From positions 27,952 through 91,951 of the forward strand of contig URGS01000007.1 in NCBI GenBank assembly GCA_900547415.1: a DNA stretch of 64,000 nt. Reading direction: 5' to 3'. Source of the DNA: an uncultured Phascolarctobacterium sp. GTDB lineage: Bacteria > Bacillota > Negativicutes > Acidaminococcales > Acidaminococcaceae. A model generated the notes under the pieces. It saw nothing but the letters and a program-made list of their open reading frames with translations, did no database searches and was not told the origin of the DNA. Position 1 is the stretch's first letter; each line of letters begins with the position of its first letter. Both the position numbers and the translations under genes were made by a program. This document shows positions 44,569 to 53,229 of the stretch, piece by piece.

Positions 44569-44787
44569 ATGTTTAATTACACCTTTGAAAAATTTTTCCA
44601 CGAAGTAACCAGTCCTTATGTTTGGGGCTGCATTCTGCTCTTAGCTCTGCGTGCTGAATATAAATGCCTCAAAACCAAGGATTATCCTCATGCAGCAGCA
44701 TTCCTGCCCATTATTATTGGTTCAGGCGTTCTCCTTGCAGCAGCACTCAATATGCTGCCTGACTGCTTAGCCGTATTTTTCGCATAA
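44569..44787 (+). CDS. Small two-TM membrane protein, unknown
   Basis: 72 aa. I do not recognise the family. An amphipathic N-terminus (FNYTFEKFFHEV) is followed by a hydrophobic helix (about 19-29), a short charged loop with RAEYKCLKTKDYPHA, and a second long hydrophobic segment to the end. A strong ribosome site (CGGAGG) precedes the ATG and a good terminator follows, so it looks like a real single-gene unit. Its position right after the tRNA operon gives no functional hint. Confidence 0.65.
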   Translation: MFNYTFEKFFHEVTSPYVWGCILLLALRAEYKCLKTKDYPHAAAFLPIIIGSGVLLAAALNMLPDCLAVFFA

Positions 44788-44800
44788 AACTGAAACTTTT

Positions 44801-44830
44801 GCCTGCTTTTCCATGGAAAGCAGGCTTTTT
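44801..44830 (+). terminator. Terminator of the small membrane protein gene
   Basis: Nine-base stem GCCTGCTTT (44801-44809) / AAAGCAGGC (44817-44825) followed by TTTTT. Confidence 0.87.
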
Positions 44831-44995
44831 TATTTGCAGTTCATGGTACAAAAGCAGCTCCTAACATAAGAGCAGACTATTATACTAGCTTATAATAGCT
44901 GCATATATGAGCTTAGGCTAAAACGTCCTTATAGGATAATATGCTACCATTCTCATAAATCCCCATATGTACCATTTTATTACAAATTGCACATT

Positions 44996-45036
44996 AAAAA
45001 ATGGTGCCTCTCCAGACAGGAGAAAGCACCATTTAA
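44996..45036 (-). terminator. Terminator of copZ
   Basis: AAATGGTGC (44999-45007) / GCACCATTT (45026-45034) with inner CTCC/GGAG pairing. The A run at 44996-45001 supplies the U tract on the minus strand. Confidence 0.85.
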
Positions 45037-45043
45037 AACTGCT

Positions 45044-45250
45044 TTAGGCAATGCTGACTACATCAAAACCAATATCCTCAATAGCTTCTGTAAGAGCTGC
45101 ATTATCCAAATCTGCCCCCTCTACAACTGCGTTATTGCCAGCAAGGTTAACTGCCACCTTGTCCACACCTGCTACAGCAGCAAGTGCATCATTAACTGCC
45201 TTAACGCAATGCTCGCAGTGCATACCTTCAATAGAAATAGTCTTTACCAT
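45044..45250 (-). CDS. copZ: Copper chaperone CopZ
   Basis: 68 aa heavy-metal-associated domain with the copper-binding GMHCEHC motif and the usual beta-alpha-beta spacing. It carries Cu(I) in the cytoplasm and delivers it to the exporter. The ATG at 45250 is eight bases from AAGGAG; upstream in-frame GTG, ATA and ATT codons are too close to that site. It lies downstream of copA on the same strand, 199 bases away, with its own candidate promoter. Confidence 0.92.
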   Translation of the reverse strand: MVKTISIEGMHCEHCVKAVNDALAAVAGVDKVAVNLAGNNAVVEGADLDNAALTEAIEDIGFDVVSIA

Positions 45251-45387
45251 AATTATCACTCCTTGTCTTTAGTTTCTCCATAGCAATCAGAGAATATGAG
45301 CCTCTTACTTACAAAAGCTCACTATGATATGTACTGCCAAGGTTTTTAGCAGCACCTGCAAACAAATCTTATCCATCTTAAGCTCTA

Positions 45388-45415
45388 ATTATAAAGATAT
45401 TTGCATCATCTGCAA
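45388..45415 (-). promoter_or_regulatory. Candidate copZ promoter
   Basis: On the minus strand TTGCAG (45415-45410), 16-base spacer, perfect TATAAT (45393-45388). A short TTGCA/TGCAA inverted repeat overlaps the -35. Confidence 0.55.
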
Positions 45416-45449
45416 GAGCTCATTGCGTCTATTACATCCTATACTTATT

Positions 45450-47708
45450 TTACAACTTAACAAAGCGCAGACGCAAAGCATTGCTTACTACAGACACAGA
45501 GCTAAAGCTCATAGCAGCAGCGCCAATCATTGGGTTCAAAAGCATGCCCCACAATGGATAAAAGAGACCAGCCGCCAAGGGAATACCAATAACATTATAG
45601 AAAAAGGCCCAGAAAAGGTTTTCCTTAATGTTTTTCATGACCTTATGACTGAGCTTTACAGCTTTAGGAACATCCAACAAATCGCTTTTCATAAGAACAA
45701 TATCTGCGGCCTCAATGGCGATATCAGTTCCTGCTCCAATAGCAATACCAACATCAGCACGAGCCAGAGCGGGTGCATCGTTAATACCATCACCAACCAT
45801 GGCAACTTTACGGCCTTGCTCCTGCAGCTCCCGCACAATACGCTCCTTATCCTGAGGAAGCACCTGAGCAACAACCTTGTCTACACCTACCTGCGCACCA
45901 ATGGACTGAGCAGTTGCCTCATTATCACCTGTAATCATCCATACCTTGATATTCTGATTTTGCAACTCAGCTATTGCCGCCGCACTGGTAGCCTTCACTG
46001 TATCAGCCACAGCAATAATACCTAGCAGCTTTCCTGCAGCCGCAAAATAAAGAGGGGTTTTACCAGCCTGAGCCAAAGACTGACCTTCTGCAGCAAGGTT
46101 CTGCAGCTCTATGCCAGACTCCTGCATCAACATAAGATTACCTGCCAAGCCTTCTGCTCCATTGACAGTAGCCTTTAAGCCACGTCCAACCAGCATTTCG
46201 TAGCTATCTGCAGGCAAGAGCTCCAATCCTTTAGCTCCAGCCTCCTGTACAATAGGCTCAGCCAATGGATGCTCTGACAACTTTTCTATAGAAGCAGCAA
46301 ACCGTAAAAGCTCTGCAGTATTGCCATTAACTGCCAAAATATCAGTTACACGTGGCTTGCCTTCAGTAATAGTACCTGTTTTATCCAAAACCACTGTATC
46401 AATACTATGAGCTGTTTCTAAAGACTCTGCTGATTTAATTAGAATGCCATTAGCAGCACCACGGCCTGTACCTACCATAATCGCAGTAGGAGTAGCCAAT
46501 CCAAGCGCGCAGGGACAAGAAATTACCAGGACAGAAATTGCAATAGTCAAGGCAAAATGCGGTGTTTGCCCCAACGCCAGCCATACTAGTGCTGACACTA
46601 GGCTTATACTAATAACTGTCGGAACAAATATGCCGCTGATTTTATCGGCCAGCTTTGCAATAGGAGCCTTAGATGAAGTAGCCTGCTCCACAAGATAAAT
46701 AATCTTGGCCAAGGTAGTATTTTCGCCTACAGCCGTAGCCTCCATTTTAAAGTAGCCGCTTTTGTTAATAGTTCCGCCGGTAACAGCATCGCCAATGCGT
46801 TTATCTACAGGAATACTTTCACCAGTAATGGCACTTTCATCAACAGAACCGCTGCCTTCGATTATTTTGCCATCTACAGGAACAGCAGCACCAGATTTAA
46901 CGATAATAATATCACCGGTTACGACCTCCTCCACGGGGATTTCTCCCTCCATGCCATGACGCTGCACTAAAGCAGTTTTAGGAGCCAAATTCATAAGCTT
47001 GGCAATAGCGTCAGAGGTACGGCTTTTAGCTCTAGCCTCCAAAAATTTACCCATAGTAATCAAGGTCAAAATAACAGCTGCTGACTCAAAATAAAGAGCA
47101 TCTGCAAAGCTAGGCAGCAGCTCCAGCTCACCATGGCCAAAGACATAGGCCAGCCCAAATACAGCATAAAGACCATATACAAAGGCTGCACCACTGCCAA
47201 TGGCAATGAGAGAATCCATATTAGGTGCTCTGTCCCATAAATTTTTAAAGCCATGAATAAAGTACTTACGTCCTACAAACAATACAGGAATACATAGCAA
47301 TAGCTGCAAAAGAGCACTAATGAGCTTATTTTCCATACCTAGGACAAAGGCTGGCAGAGGCCAACCATACATCTGCCCCATATGCAAATAAAATATAGGT
47401 GCTGTAAAGCAAGCTGAAAGCACAAGCCTTTCCTTAAGCTCTGCCATTTCCTGGGCCGCAGTATCTACAGGTTCAGCCTGTACTTGAGCCATTTGCACAT
47501 GGGGAGCTGCTCCAAAGCCCAGCTTTTCTATTTTAGCAATAATGGCTGCTTCATCAACAATAGTTTCATCATAAGCAATGTGAGCATTGTTCTTTAGCAA
47601 ATTAACGTTAATGCTTGCAACGCCCTTCATCTTTCCTACAACCTTTTCTATTCTGGCAGAGCAAGCGCTGCAGCTCATGCCCTTTATATCCAAAAGCTCC
47701 TTACGCAT
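45450..47708 (-). CDS. copA: Copper-exporting P1B-type ATPase CopA
   Basis: Pumps Cu(I) out across the inner membrane at the cost of ATP. 752 aa with one N-terminal HMA domain (GMSCSACS, Cys13 and Cys16). The membrane core carries the transport motif CPC at 398-400. The TGES-type actuator reads ITGESIP, the phosphorylation site is DKTGTIT, and GDGINDAPAL is the hinge. The final helices end MIGAAAMSFSSVSVVSNALRL. The ATG follows GGAGCGTGAG. Forms a copper-handling pair with copZ downstream. No copper repressor gene lies in the window. Confidence 0.95.
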   Translation of the reverse strand: MRKELLDIKGMSCSACSARIEKVVGKMKGVASINVNLLKNNAHIAYDETIVDEAAIIAKIEKLGFGAAPHVQMAQVQAEPVDTAAQEMAELKERLVLSACFTAPIFYLHMGQMYGWPLPAFVLGMENKLISALLQLLLCIPVLFVGRKYFIHGFKNLWDRAPNMDSLIAIGSGAAFVYGLYAVFGLAYVFGHGELELLPSFADALYFESAAVILTLITMGKFLEARAKSRTSDAIAKLMNLAPKTALVQRHGMEGEIPVEEVVTGDIIIVKSGAAVPVDGKIIEGSGSVDESAITGESIPVDKRIGDAVTGGTINKSGYFKMEATAVGENTTLAKIIYLVEQATSSKAPIAKLADKISGIFVPTVISISLVSALVWLALGQTPHFALTIAISVLVISCPCALGLATPTAIMVGTGRGAANGILIKSAESLETAHSIDTVVLDKTGTITEGKPRVTDILAVNGNTAELLRFAASIEKLSEHPLAEPIVQEAGAKGLELLPADSYEMLVGRGLKATVNGAEGLAGNLMLMQESGIELQNLAAEGQSLAQAGKTPLYFAAAGKLLGIIAVADTVKATSAAAIAELQNQNIKVWMITGDNEATAQSIGAQVGVDKVVAQVLPQDKERIVRELQEQGRKVAMVGDGINDAPALARADVGIAIGAGTDIAIEAADIVLMKSDLLDVPKAVKLSHKVMKNIKENLFWAFFYNVIGIPLAAGLFYPLWGMLLNPMIGAAAMSFSSVSVVSNALRLRFVKL

Positions 47709-47745
47709 TATCTCACGCTCCTTCAGTTAGCCTTTGCTACCTTTA

Positions 47746-47774
47746 ATTATAATAAAAACACAACAGTTTTTCAA
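47746..47774 (-). promoter_or_regulatory. Promoter of copA
   Basis: On the minus strand TTGAAA (47774-47769), 17-base spacer, perfect TATAAT (47751-47746), about 40 bases before the copA ATG. Confidence 0.75.
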
Positions 47775-47907
47775 GAACATAGTATCAAGTATTCATAAGT
47801 TATTTACAAATTATCCTTGTATCGTACAATTAATATGCCTCTTTAAATGTAAAATTAAAAACAAAAATCAATAATCTAAATTTGATTTTCTAAATATCCG
47901 TTATTTA

Positions 47908-47916
47908 TGCTATAAT
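47908..47916 (+). promoter_or_regulatory. Extended -10 promoter of the MATE gene
   Basis: TGCTATAAT: a TGn extension and perfect TATAAT (47911-47916), 57 bases before the MATE ATG, with no clear -35. Confidence 0.55.
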
Positions 47917-47973
47917 ATGACTTACTAGTCAAGCTGATTTTTATTTCATTTCTATAATAAAGGATGTGATTTT

Positions 47974-49320
47974 ATGCTTTTAAATATGACAGAGGGCAAG
48001 CCTATCAAGCTTATTCTACCATTTATGATTCCCCTGCTAATCGGTAATATATTTCAGCAGCTCTATAATATTGCCGATGTAATCATTGTCGGACGCACCA
48101 TTGGTGTCAATGCCCTAGCTGCTGTTGGTGCTGTCACTCCACTTTTTATGATGGCTATGGTTCTTACCATTGGTCTTAGCAATGGCTGCTCAGTTGTCAC
48201 CGGTCAGCGCTATGGTGCAGGCGATATGCACGGCATGCGCCGCAGTATCGGCACCAGCATAGTTTTAAGCACTGTATTTGTGCTGCTGATTATGGCAATA
48301 TTCCACATTATAATCGATCCCGTCCTTATTCTTATGAATATCTCACAGGAGCTTATGGCTGATGCCAAGGCCTACGTCATGATTATTGTAGACGGTCTCT
48401 TTGCCATGATGGCCTATAATCTTCTATCAGCAGTCATGCGTGCCTTAGGCGACAGTAAAACGCCCCTTTACTTTTTAATCGTCTCTTCAGTCGTTAACAT
48501 CTTCCTTGCTCTAGCCTTTATTTTATGGTTAGGCTGGGGCGTTCCCGGAAGTGCTATTGCTCTTGTTATTGCCCAGGCAATTTCTGCACTGCTCTGCTTT
48601 ATCTATATTTATAAAAAATTTCCCCAGCTGCACCTCCGCAAGCAGGATTTCAATCTGGACTGGCCCGAAATCTGGGAGCATCTTAGAATGGCTATGCCCA
48701 TGGGTGTACAATTTCTTGTCCTTGGTCTAGGAATTATTATTGTTCAGGCTGTCTGCAACAAATTCAGTACGGACCAGATTGCTGGCTTTACCACTGCTCT
48801 GCGTGTAGAGCAGCTAGCCCTGCAGCCTATGATTTCCTTCGGCATTGCCATGGCTGTTTTCACTGCACAAAATTACGGTGCACGTCGCTTCGACCGCATC
48901 AGGGAGGCTGTACGCTCCTGCTCCAAGCTCAGCTTTGCCTTCAGCGTCATTGCCGCCGTTCTTATTTTTTTCTTTGGTGAGCAAATTATCGGTATTTTTC
49001 TTGATAATCCTAAGCCCACTGTAATTGAAGCAGCTCATTTATACATTCTCTACACTGTCCCAGTCTACTTCTTTCTAAGCCAGATTTTCATTTTCCGCAA
49101 TGCCTGCCAAGGTATGGGTATTGGTATGATTCCTATGCTGGCAGCAACAATAGAACTATTTACCCGCTCCTTTGCCGCTATGTATCTGAGTAATATTTAT
49201 GGCTACATCGGACTCTGCCTGGCTGAGCCTATCTCCTGGATCAGCTGCTCTATCTTTGTATATTTCAGCTATCGTTATTTTATCAGAGTATTAGAGGAAA
49301 AGAGCCAGCTTAGTCACTAA
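47974..49320 (+). CDS. MATE family efflux transporter
   Basis: 448 aa with about twelve membrane helices in two similar halves, opening with LNMTEGKPIKLILPFMIP, the common start of the DinF/NorM-like bacterial MATE group. The first half shows NIFQQLYNIADVIIVGR and the second FRNACQGMGIGMIP. Exports organic cations or drugs in exchange for Na+ or H+; the substrate is unknown. The ATG follows AAAGGATG. It is the only plus-strand gene between about 45 and 64 kb and sits back to back with copA. Confidence 0.92.
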   Translation: MLLNMTEGKPIKLILPFMIPLLIGNIFQQLYNIADVIIVGRTIGVNALAAVGAVTPLFMMAMVLTIGLSNGCSVVTGQRYGAGDMHGMRRSIGTSIVLSTVFVLLIMAIFHIIIDPVLILMNISQELMADAKAYVMIIVDGLFAMMAYNLLSAVMRALGDSKTPLYFLIVSSVVNIFLALAFILWLGWGVPGSAIALVIAQAISALLCFIYIYKKFPQLHLRKQDFNLDWPEIWEHLRMAMPMGVQFLVLGLGIIIVQAVCNKFSTDQIAGFTTALRVEQLALQPMISFGIAMAVFTAQNYGARRFDRIREAVRSCSKLSFAFSVIAAVLIFFFGEQIIGIFLDNPKPTVIEAAHLYILYTVPVYFFLSQIFIFRNACQGMGIGMIPMLAATIELFTRSFAAMYLSNIYGYIGLCLAEPISWISCSIFVYFSYRYFIRVLEEKSQLSH

Positions 49321-49337
49321 AACGCAATAAATAATTA

Positions 49338-49367
49338 AGGCTGACACTTTGTGTCAGCCTCCTTTTT
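49338..49367 (+). terminator. Terminator of the MATE gene
   Basis: Perfect ten-base stem AGGCTGACAC (49338-49347) / GTGTCAGCCT (49351-49360) with a TTT loop and a following T run. Confidence 0.87.
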
Positions 49368-49373
49368 ATATGT

Positions 49374-50141
49374 TTATTTTTCTTTGACAACAGTATTGCT
49401 TATCTTACCAATACCTTCAATTTCTACCTCTACTAAATCGCCCTCGTGCATAGTTCCTACGCCTACGGGAGTGCCTGTAAGCACCAAATCACCTGCGTCC
49501 AAGGTAAAGCTTTGAGAAATAAAGCTCAAAATTTCATAGGGATTGTAGTACATGTCACTAGTACGTGCCTGCTGCTTCAGCTCTCCATTGAGCCATAGCT
49601 TGATTTCCAAATCACTTGGATCAAGCTCAGTCTCCAGCCAAGGTCCTAAAGGACAGAAGGTATCAAAGGACTTGGAACGGAGCCATTGATGAGGCTTGCG
49701 CTGAATATCTCTAGCAGTCACATCGTTAGCACAGGTATAGCCAAGGATATATTTAGAAACGTCCTCAGGCTTAACGTTCTTCATTCTCTTTTTAATAACA
49801 ATACCAAGTTCTGCACCATAAGCCAGCTCCTGTACAGCCTTGGGCCAGATAATATTATCATCGGGACCAATAACAGTATGTGCAGCCTTAGAGAAAAGAC
49901 CAGGCTCACCAGTCGCCTTTACACCATATTCAGCAGCGTGTTTGGGAAAATTAAAGCTTACGCAGATAATCTGACGGGGCACGCAGGGAGCAAGCAATCT
50001 AACGTCCTGCGGCTTAAAAATCTCATCAGTAATCTGCCAATAGGTCTCTAAGCTGCCGTAAACGCAGCGAATAACATCACCGTCAACAAAGCCTAAACGA
50101 ATCTTGCCAGTGCGCTTATCCTCAAAACGTACACATTTCAT
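49374..50141 (-). CDS. Fumarylacetoacetate hydrolase family protein
   Basis: 255 aa FAH-fold enzyme. The metal-binding acidic residues lie in the YGAELGIVI, YTCANDVTARD and later segments, and the C-terminal core has LVLTGTPVGVGTMHEGD. Family members cleave or isomerise C-C bonds in diketo acids (fumarylpyruvate, oxaloacetate, hydroxyhepta-dienedioate). The substrate cannot be read here. It overlaps the stop of the PHP phosphoesterase gene by one base, so the two are one operon. Confidence 0.87.
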   Translation of the reverse strand: MKCVRFEDKRTGKIRLGFVDGDVIRCVYGSLETYWQITDEIFKPQDVRLLAPCVPRQIICVSFNFPKHAAEYGVKATGEPGLFSKAAHTVIGPDDNIIWPKAVQELAYGAELGIVIKKRMKNVKPEDVSKYILGYTCANDVTARDIQRKPHQWLRSKSFDTFCPLGPWLETELDPSDLEIKLWLNGELKQQARTSDMYYNPYEILSFISQSFTLDAGDLVLTGTPVGVGTMHEGDLVEVEIEGIGKISNTVVKEK

Positions 50142-50926
50142 TATAACCCCTCCATAATCTGCATTTTTCTTTCTCTAAAATATACAGGCGTAAGCTCTGC
50201 AGCCTTAGCCAAAATCACTGCCTCAGCCATTCTACGGCCCACATGCTCCTTATAGTGAGCATCGCTGCCTAAGGTACAATATTTTCCGCCCAGCTCCTGA
50301 TAACGCTTGTACAAAAGCAGCAAAGCCTTGGCGGCCTTGTCATCATCAAGGCGACGAGTATTGATTTCTATTGGTATATTTCTCTCTATCAAAAGCAGGA
50401 ACAGCTTATCAAAGAGCTCCTGATTGTCATTAAGCTGCAGCTCTCGCTCATCACCTACAAATGGCCAGTAACGACAAATATAATCAATATGAGCAAAGGC
50501 ATCAAAGCATTTGTGGTTTTCTACACAAATAATAGAATCACCTAAGAATTCCCTAATAATTTCATCTCTTGCATAGCCCTCATAACATGATTTCTCATAT
50601 AAATCCCTGCGTCCTACACAATGAATTGATCCTAAAACAAAATCGAAATCATGACCTGCTGCAACTTTATCATCAGCCTCTGCTGTATGAGTTTGCATGC
50701 CAATTTCAATACCAATAAGCCTTTCCCTGCTTCTGTAAGGAGCAAAATTCCTAAAGCAGGCAGCAATATCATATGTAAAGGCATCAGGATTTGTCGGATA
50801 ATCATAATCCCAATGCTCCGTTAAGGTCATACCTATATTTTCTGCAGCAGCAGCGGCAACAGCATCAGCAAGCTTCATACTACTATCACAGGAAAACTCA
50901 CAATGCATATGAGTATCAAAAATCAT
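50141..50926 (-). CDS. PHP-family phosphoesterase (HisJ-like)
   Basis: 261 aa PHP-domain protein: DTHMHCEFSCDS (His6, His8), TEHWDYDYP, EIGMQT, GSIHCV and a late GSDAHY, the metal ligands of the histidinol-phosphate phosphatase group. In the family it removes phosphate from histidinol phosphate, but no other his genes are present, so the substrate is open. Upstream partner of the FAH-family gene with a one-base overlap. The 221-base gap to ychF holds only the ychF terminator. Confidence 0.82.
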   Translation of the reverse strand: MIFDTHMHCEFSCDSSMKLADAVAAAAAENIGMTLTEHWDYDYPTNPDAFTYDIAACFRNFAPYRSRERLIGIEIGMQTHTAEADDKVAAGHDFDFVLGSIHCVGRRDLYEKSCYEGYARDEIIREFLGDSIICVENHKCFDAFAHIDYICRYWPFVGDERELQLNDNQELFDKLFLLLIERNIPIEINTRRLDDDKAAKALLLLYKRYQELGGKYCTLGSDAHYKEHVGRRMAEAVILAKAAELTPVYFRERKMQIMEGL

Positions 50927-51095
50927 TTATTATCATCCTTCCGTAGCTATTATTTTATCAAATTGCTTTGAAAAATCAACTATCAGTAAGGTCTTTAATA
51001 CTAAATTTACATAAAAGACAAAAACGCTCCTTTACTTCCCAAAAAATTCCTCTTTTTAAGCATTGCTCACACTATTAAGCTACATCTCTTGTAAA

Positions 51096-51133
51096 ACAAA
51101 AAGTAGTCTGCCAGCATAATCTGACAGACTACT
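51096..51133 (-). terminator. Terminator of ychF
   Basis: AGTAGTCTG (51102-51110) / CAGACTACT (51125-51133); the A run at 51096-51102 gives a U tract on the minus strand. Confidence 0.83.
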
Positions 51134-51147
51134 AGTTTAGCTATAAA

Positions 51148-52254
51148 TTATACATTGAAGCGGAATTCTACTACGTCGCCGTCCTGCATAACATATTCCT
51201 TGCCTTCTAAGCGAACAAGGCCCTTTTCACGAGCAGCAGCCTTAGAGCCGCAAGCTACCAGGTCATCATAGGAAACAATTTCTGCACGAATAAAACCACG
51301 CTCAAAGTCAGTGTGGATTTTGCCTGCAGCCTGAGGAGCCTTAGTGTTTTGCTTAATAGTCCAAGCACGGGATTCAATTTCACCAGCAGTAAGGAAGGTC
51401 ATCAGGCCAAGGAGTTTAAAGCCAGCCTTAATCAGTCGGTCCAGACCAGTTTCTTCAAGACCCGCCATTTCCAAAAATTCTTTAGCCTCTTCAGCAGGAA
51501 GCTCAGCAATTTCGCTTTCCATTTTAGCAGAAACAGTAATAACCTCAGCATTTTCCTCAGCTGCGTATTTTTTAACAGCCTGAACATGCTCATTACCGCT
51601 GCAGTCAGCAACTTCGTCCTCTGCTACGTTAGCAACGTACAGAACGGGCTTCATTGTCAGCAGGTGCAAATCTCCTAAAAATTCCTGTTCTTCCTCAGTC
51701 AAATCAATGCGGCGTGCAGGAATAGCCTCAGAAATACCTGCCATAACCTTTTCCAGTACAGCCTGCTCTAATTTTACCTTTTTATCACCAGTTTTAGCCA
51801 GCTTCACAAGGCGTTCCTGACGTTTTTCAACAGTTTCCATATCTGCCAGGCACAGCTCAGTATTGATGATCTCAATATCACGAAGGGGATCAATGCTGCC
51901 CTCAACGTGGGTAATGTTGCCATCCTCAAAGCAGCGTACAACCTGAGCAACGGCATCAACCTCGCGGATATGAGCAAGAAATTTATTGCCCAAGCCCTCA
52001 CCCTTGGAGGCACCCTTAACCAAGCCTGCAATATCTACAAAGCGCATAGCAGCAGGAACAATTTTACGGGATTTAAACATATCACTTAAAACATCCAGTC
52101 TTTTATCAGGAACATCTACAACACCTACGTTAGGTTCAATGGTGCAGAAGGGATAGTTTGCAGCCTCTGCTCCAGCCTTAGTAATAGCATTAAAAAGTGT
52201 GCTTTTGCCAACATTAGGCAAACCAACAATACCAACCTCTAAATTTGTACTCAC
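51148..52254 (-). CDS. ychF: Redox-regulated ATPase YchF (Obg family)
   Basis: 368 aa P-loop protein with Walker A GLPNVGKST at 11-19, the switch DIAGLVKGASKGEGLGN and a C-terminal TGS domain. The base-recognition NKxD motif is replaced by NVAE, which in the family means ATP rather than GTP preference. It binds ribosomes and is linked to stress and translation control. The TGS end has the typical FRAEIV-type IRAEIVSYDD segment. In Bacillus this gene lies close to rpsF-ssb-rpsR, as it does here (3 kb away). Confidence 0.95.
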   Translation of the reverse strand: MSTNLEVGIVGLPNVGKSTLFNAITKAGAEAANYPFCTIEPNVGVVDVPDKRLDVLSDMFKSRKIVPAAMRFVDIAGLVKGASKGEGLGNKFLAHIREVDAVAQVVRCFEDGNITHVEGSIDPLRDIEIINTELCLADMETVEKRQERLVKLAKTGDKKVKLEQAVLEKVMAGISEAIPARRIDLTEEEQEFLGDLHLLTMKPVLYVANVAEDEVADCSGNEHVQAVKKYAAEENAEVITVSAKMESEIAELPAEEAKEFLEMAGLEETGLDRLIKAGFKLLGLMTFLTAGEIESRAWTIKQNTKAPQAAGKIHTDFERGFIRAEIVSYDDLVACGSKAAAREKGLVRLEGKEYVMQDGDVVEFRFNV

Positions 52255-52442
52255 AGTAATCGCTCCTCGTCCTATATTTTAGCAATAGCTTAGAAACATA
52301 TATATCTAATATATTTTACAATACAACCTGTCTTTATGCAATGATTTAGGAAGAAAAAGCCACCTTTCACCTATGCAGAAGTCTCTATATAGCTCATGAG
52401 GACATAAGCATTATCAGCTTGCAGCCCATCCAAAAGCTAAAC

Positions 52443-52470
52443 AAAAAAGGAGCAGTCTCACGACTGCCCC
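52443..52470 (-). terminator. Terminator of the PepSY gene
   Basis: GGAGCAGTC (52449-52457) / GACTGCCCC (52462-52470) with one G-T pair; the six A residues at 52443-52448 give the U run on the minus strand. Confidence 0.85.
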
Positions 52471-52484
52471 TAATTTATGACTTA

Positions 52485-52955
52485 TTAATAGTATTTAAGC
52501 TCAACGTCGCCTAAAGCACCAGTCTCAGGATTTACATCAGCCTGACCACGGAACTTATCAGTGGAGAAGTATACATCATACTCTACCTTATGGTCATCAC
52601 GATCAGTGAATACGGAAACATCTTTAGCATCAGGATAAGCCTTAAGTACGACCTCTTTAGCCTGCTCCGGAGTAATAACTACGCTTCTGGACTCGGTGCG
52701 TACCATTCTATCAATTTCTACCTCTAAAACCTTATTGGTCAGAGTAGAAACTTCAACCTCATAACGATCACCATATGCATCCTTGAAATGAACCTTATAC
52801 TTACCATCGTCAACATAGGAATTGATAATCTGGCTATTTGCAGGAACCTCTGCTTTTGCCACTGCAATAGCAGCATCACTGCCAGCCGCAAATGCCATAG
52901 CAGAATAAGAAACAACACCTAATGCTGCCAAAGTAAGAGCTAATTTTTTCAACAT
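52485..52955 (-). CDS. Secreted PepSY-domain protein
   Basis: 156 aa. N-terminal signal peptide (LKKLALTLAALGVVSYSAMAFA, cleavage near AFA-AG) followed by two PepSY-like units, the first around DDGKYKVHFKDAYGDRYEVEV and the second ITPEQAKEVVLKAYPDA to the end. PepSY modules are thought to inhibit peptidases or sense envelope state; the role here is unknown. The ATG at 52955 is nine bases from AAAGGAG; the ATG nine bases earlier abuts that site. A 12-base direct repeat lies in the promoter region. Confidence 0.85.
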   Translation of the reverse strand: MLKKLALTLAALGVVSYSAMAFAAGSDAAIAVAKAEVPANSQIINSYVDDGKYKVHFKDAYGDRYEVEVSTLTNKVLEVEIDRMVRTESRSVVITPEQAKEVVLKAYPDAKDVSVFTDRDDHKVEYDVYFSTDKFRGQADVNPETGALGDVELKYY

Positions 52956-52996
52956 AGAACTCATCTCCTTTATACGTGATTTCAGCTAATCATTCC

Positions 52997-53022
52997 GATT
53001 ATTTTACTATGATTATTTTACT
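52997..53022 (-). repeat. Direct repeat upstream of the PepSY gene
   Basis: GATTATTTTACT occurs at 52997-53008 and again at 53011-53022, 14 bases apart. On the minus strand one copy contains a TAAAAT that could be a -10. Direct repeats in this position are typical of response-regulator sites. Confidence 0.45.
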
Positions 53023-53155
53023 TTAAATTCATAAAAATGTATATAGCATCTTAATATAATTCGCAAATTATTCACAAACTAAATATCTTTCCTATAGTAT
53101 TCAACATTTGCCTTTTTGCAAAGTATTCTGCAATTTAAATTTGTATCATCTGCAA

Positions 53156-53197
53156 CAAAAAAGGAACCTCCTCCAGCAGGCTGGATCCAGTTCCTTT
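53156..53197 (-). terminator. Terminator of the exported protein gene
   Basis: AAAGGAAC (53160-53167) / GTTCCTTT on the opposite arm (53190-53197), with GGATCC-centred inner pairing and an A run at 53157-53162 giving U on the minus strand. Confidence 0.8.
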
Positions 53198-53229
53198 AAT
53201 GCTCTATTTAATAGATTATATAATGAGCT

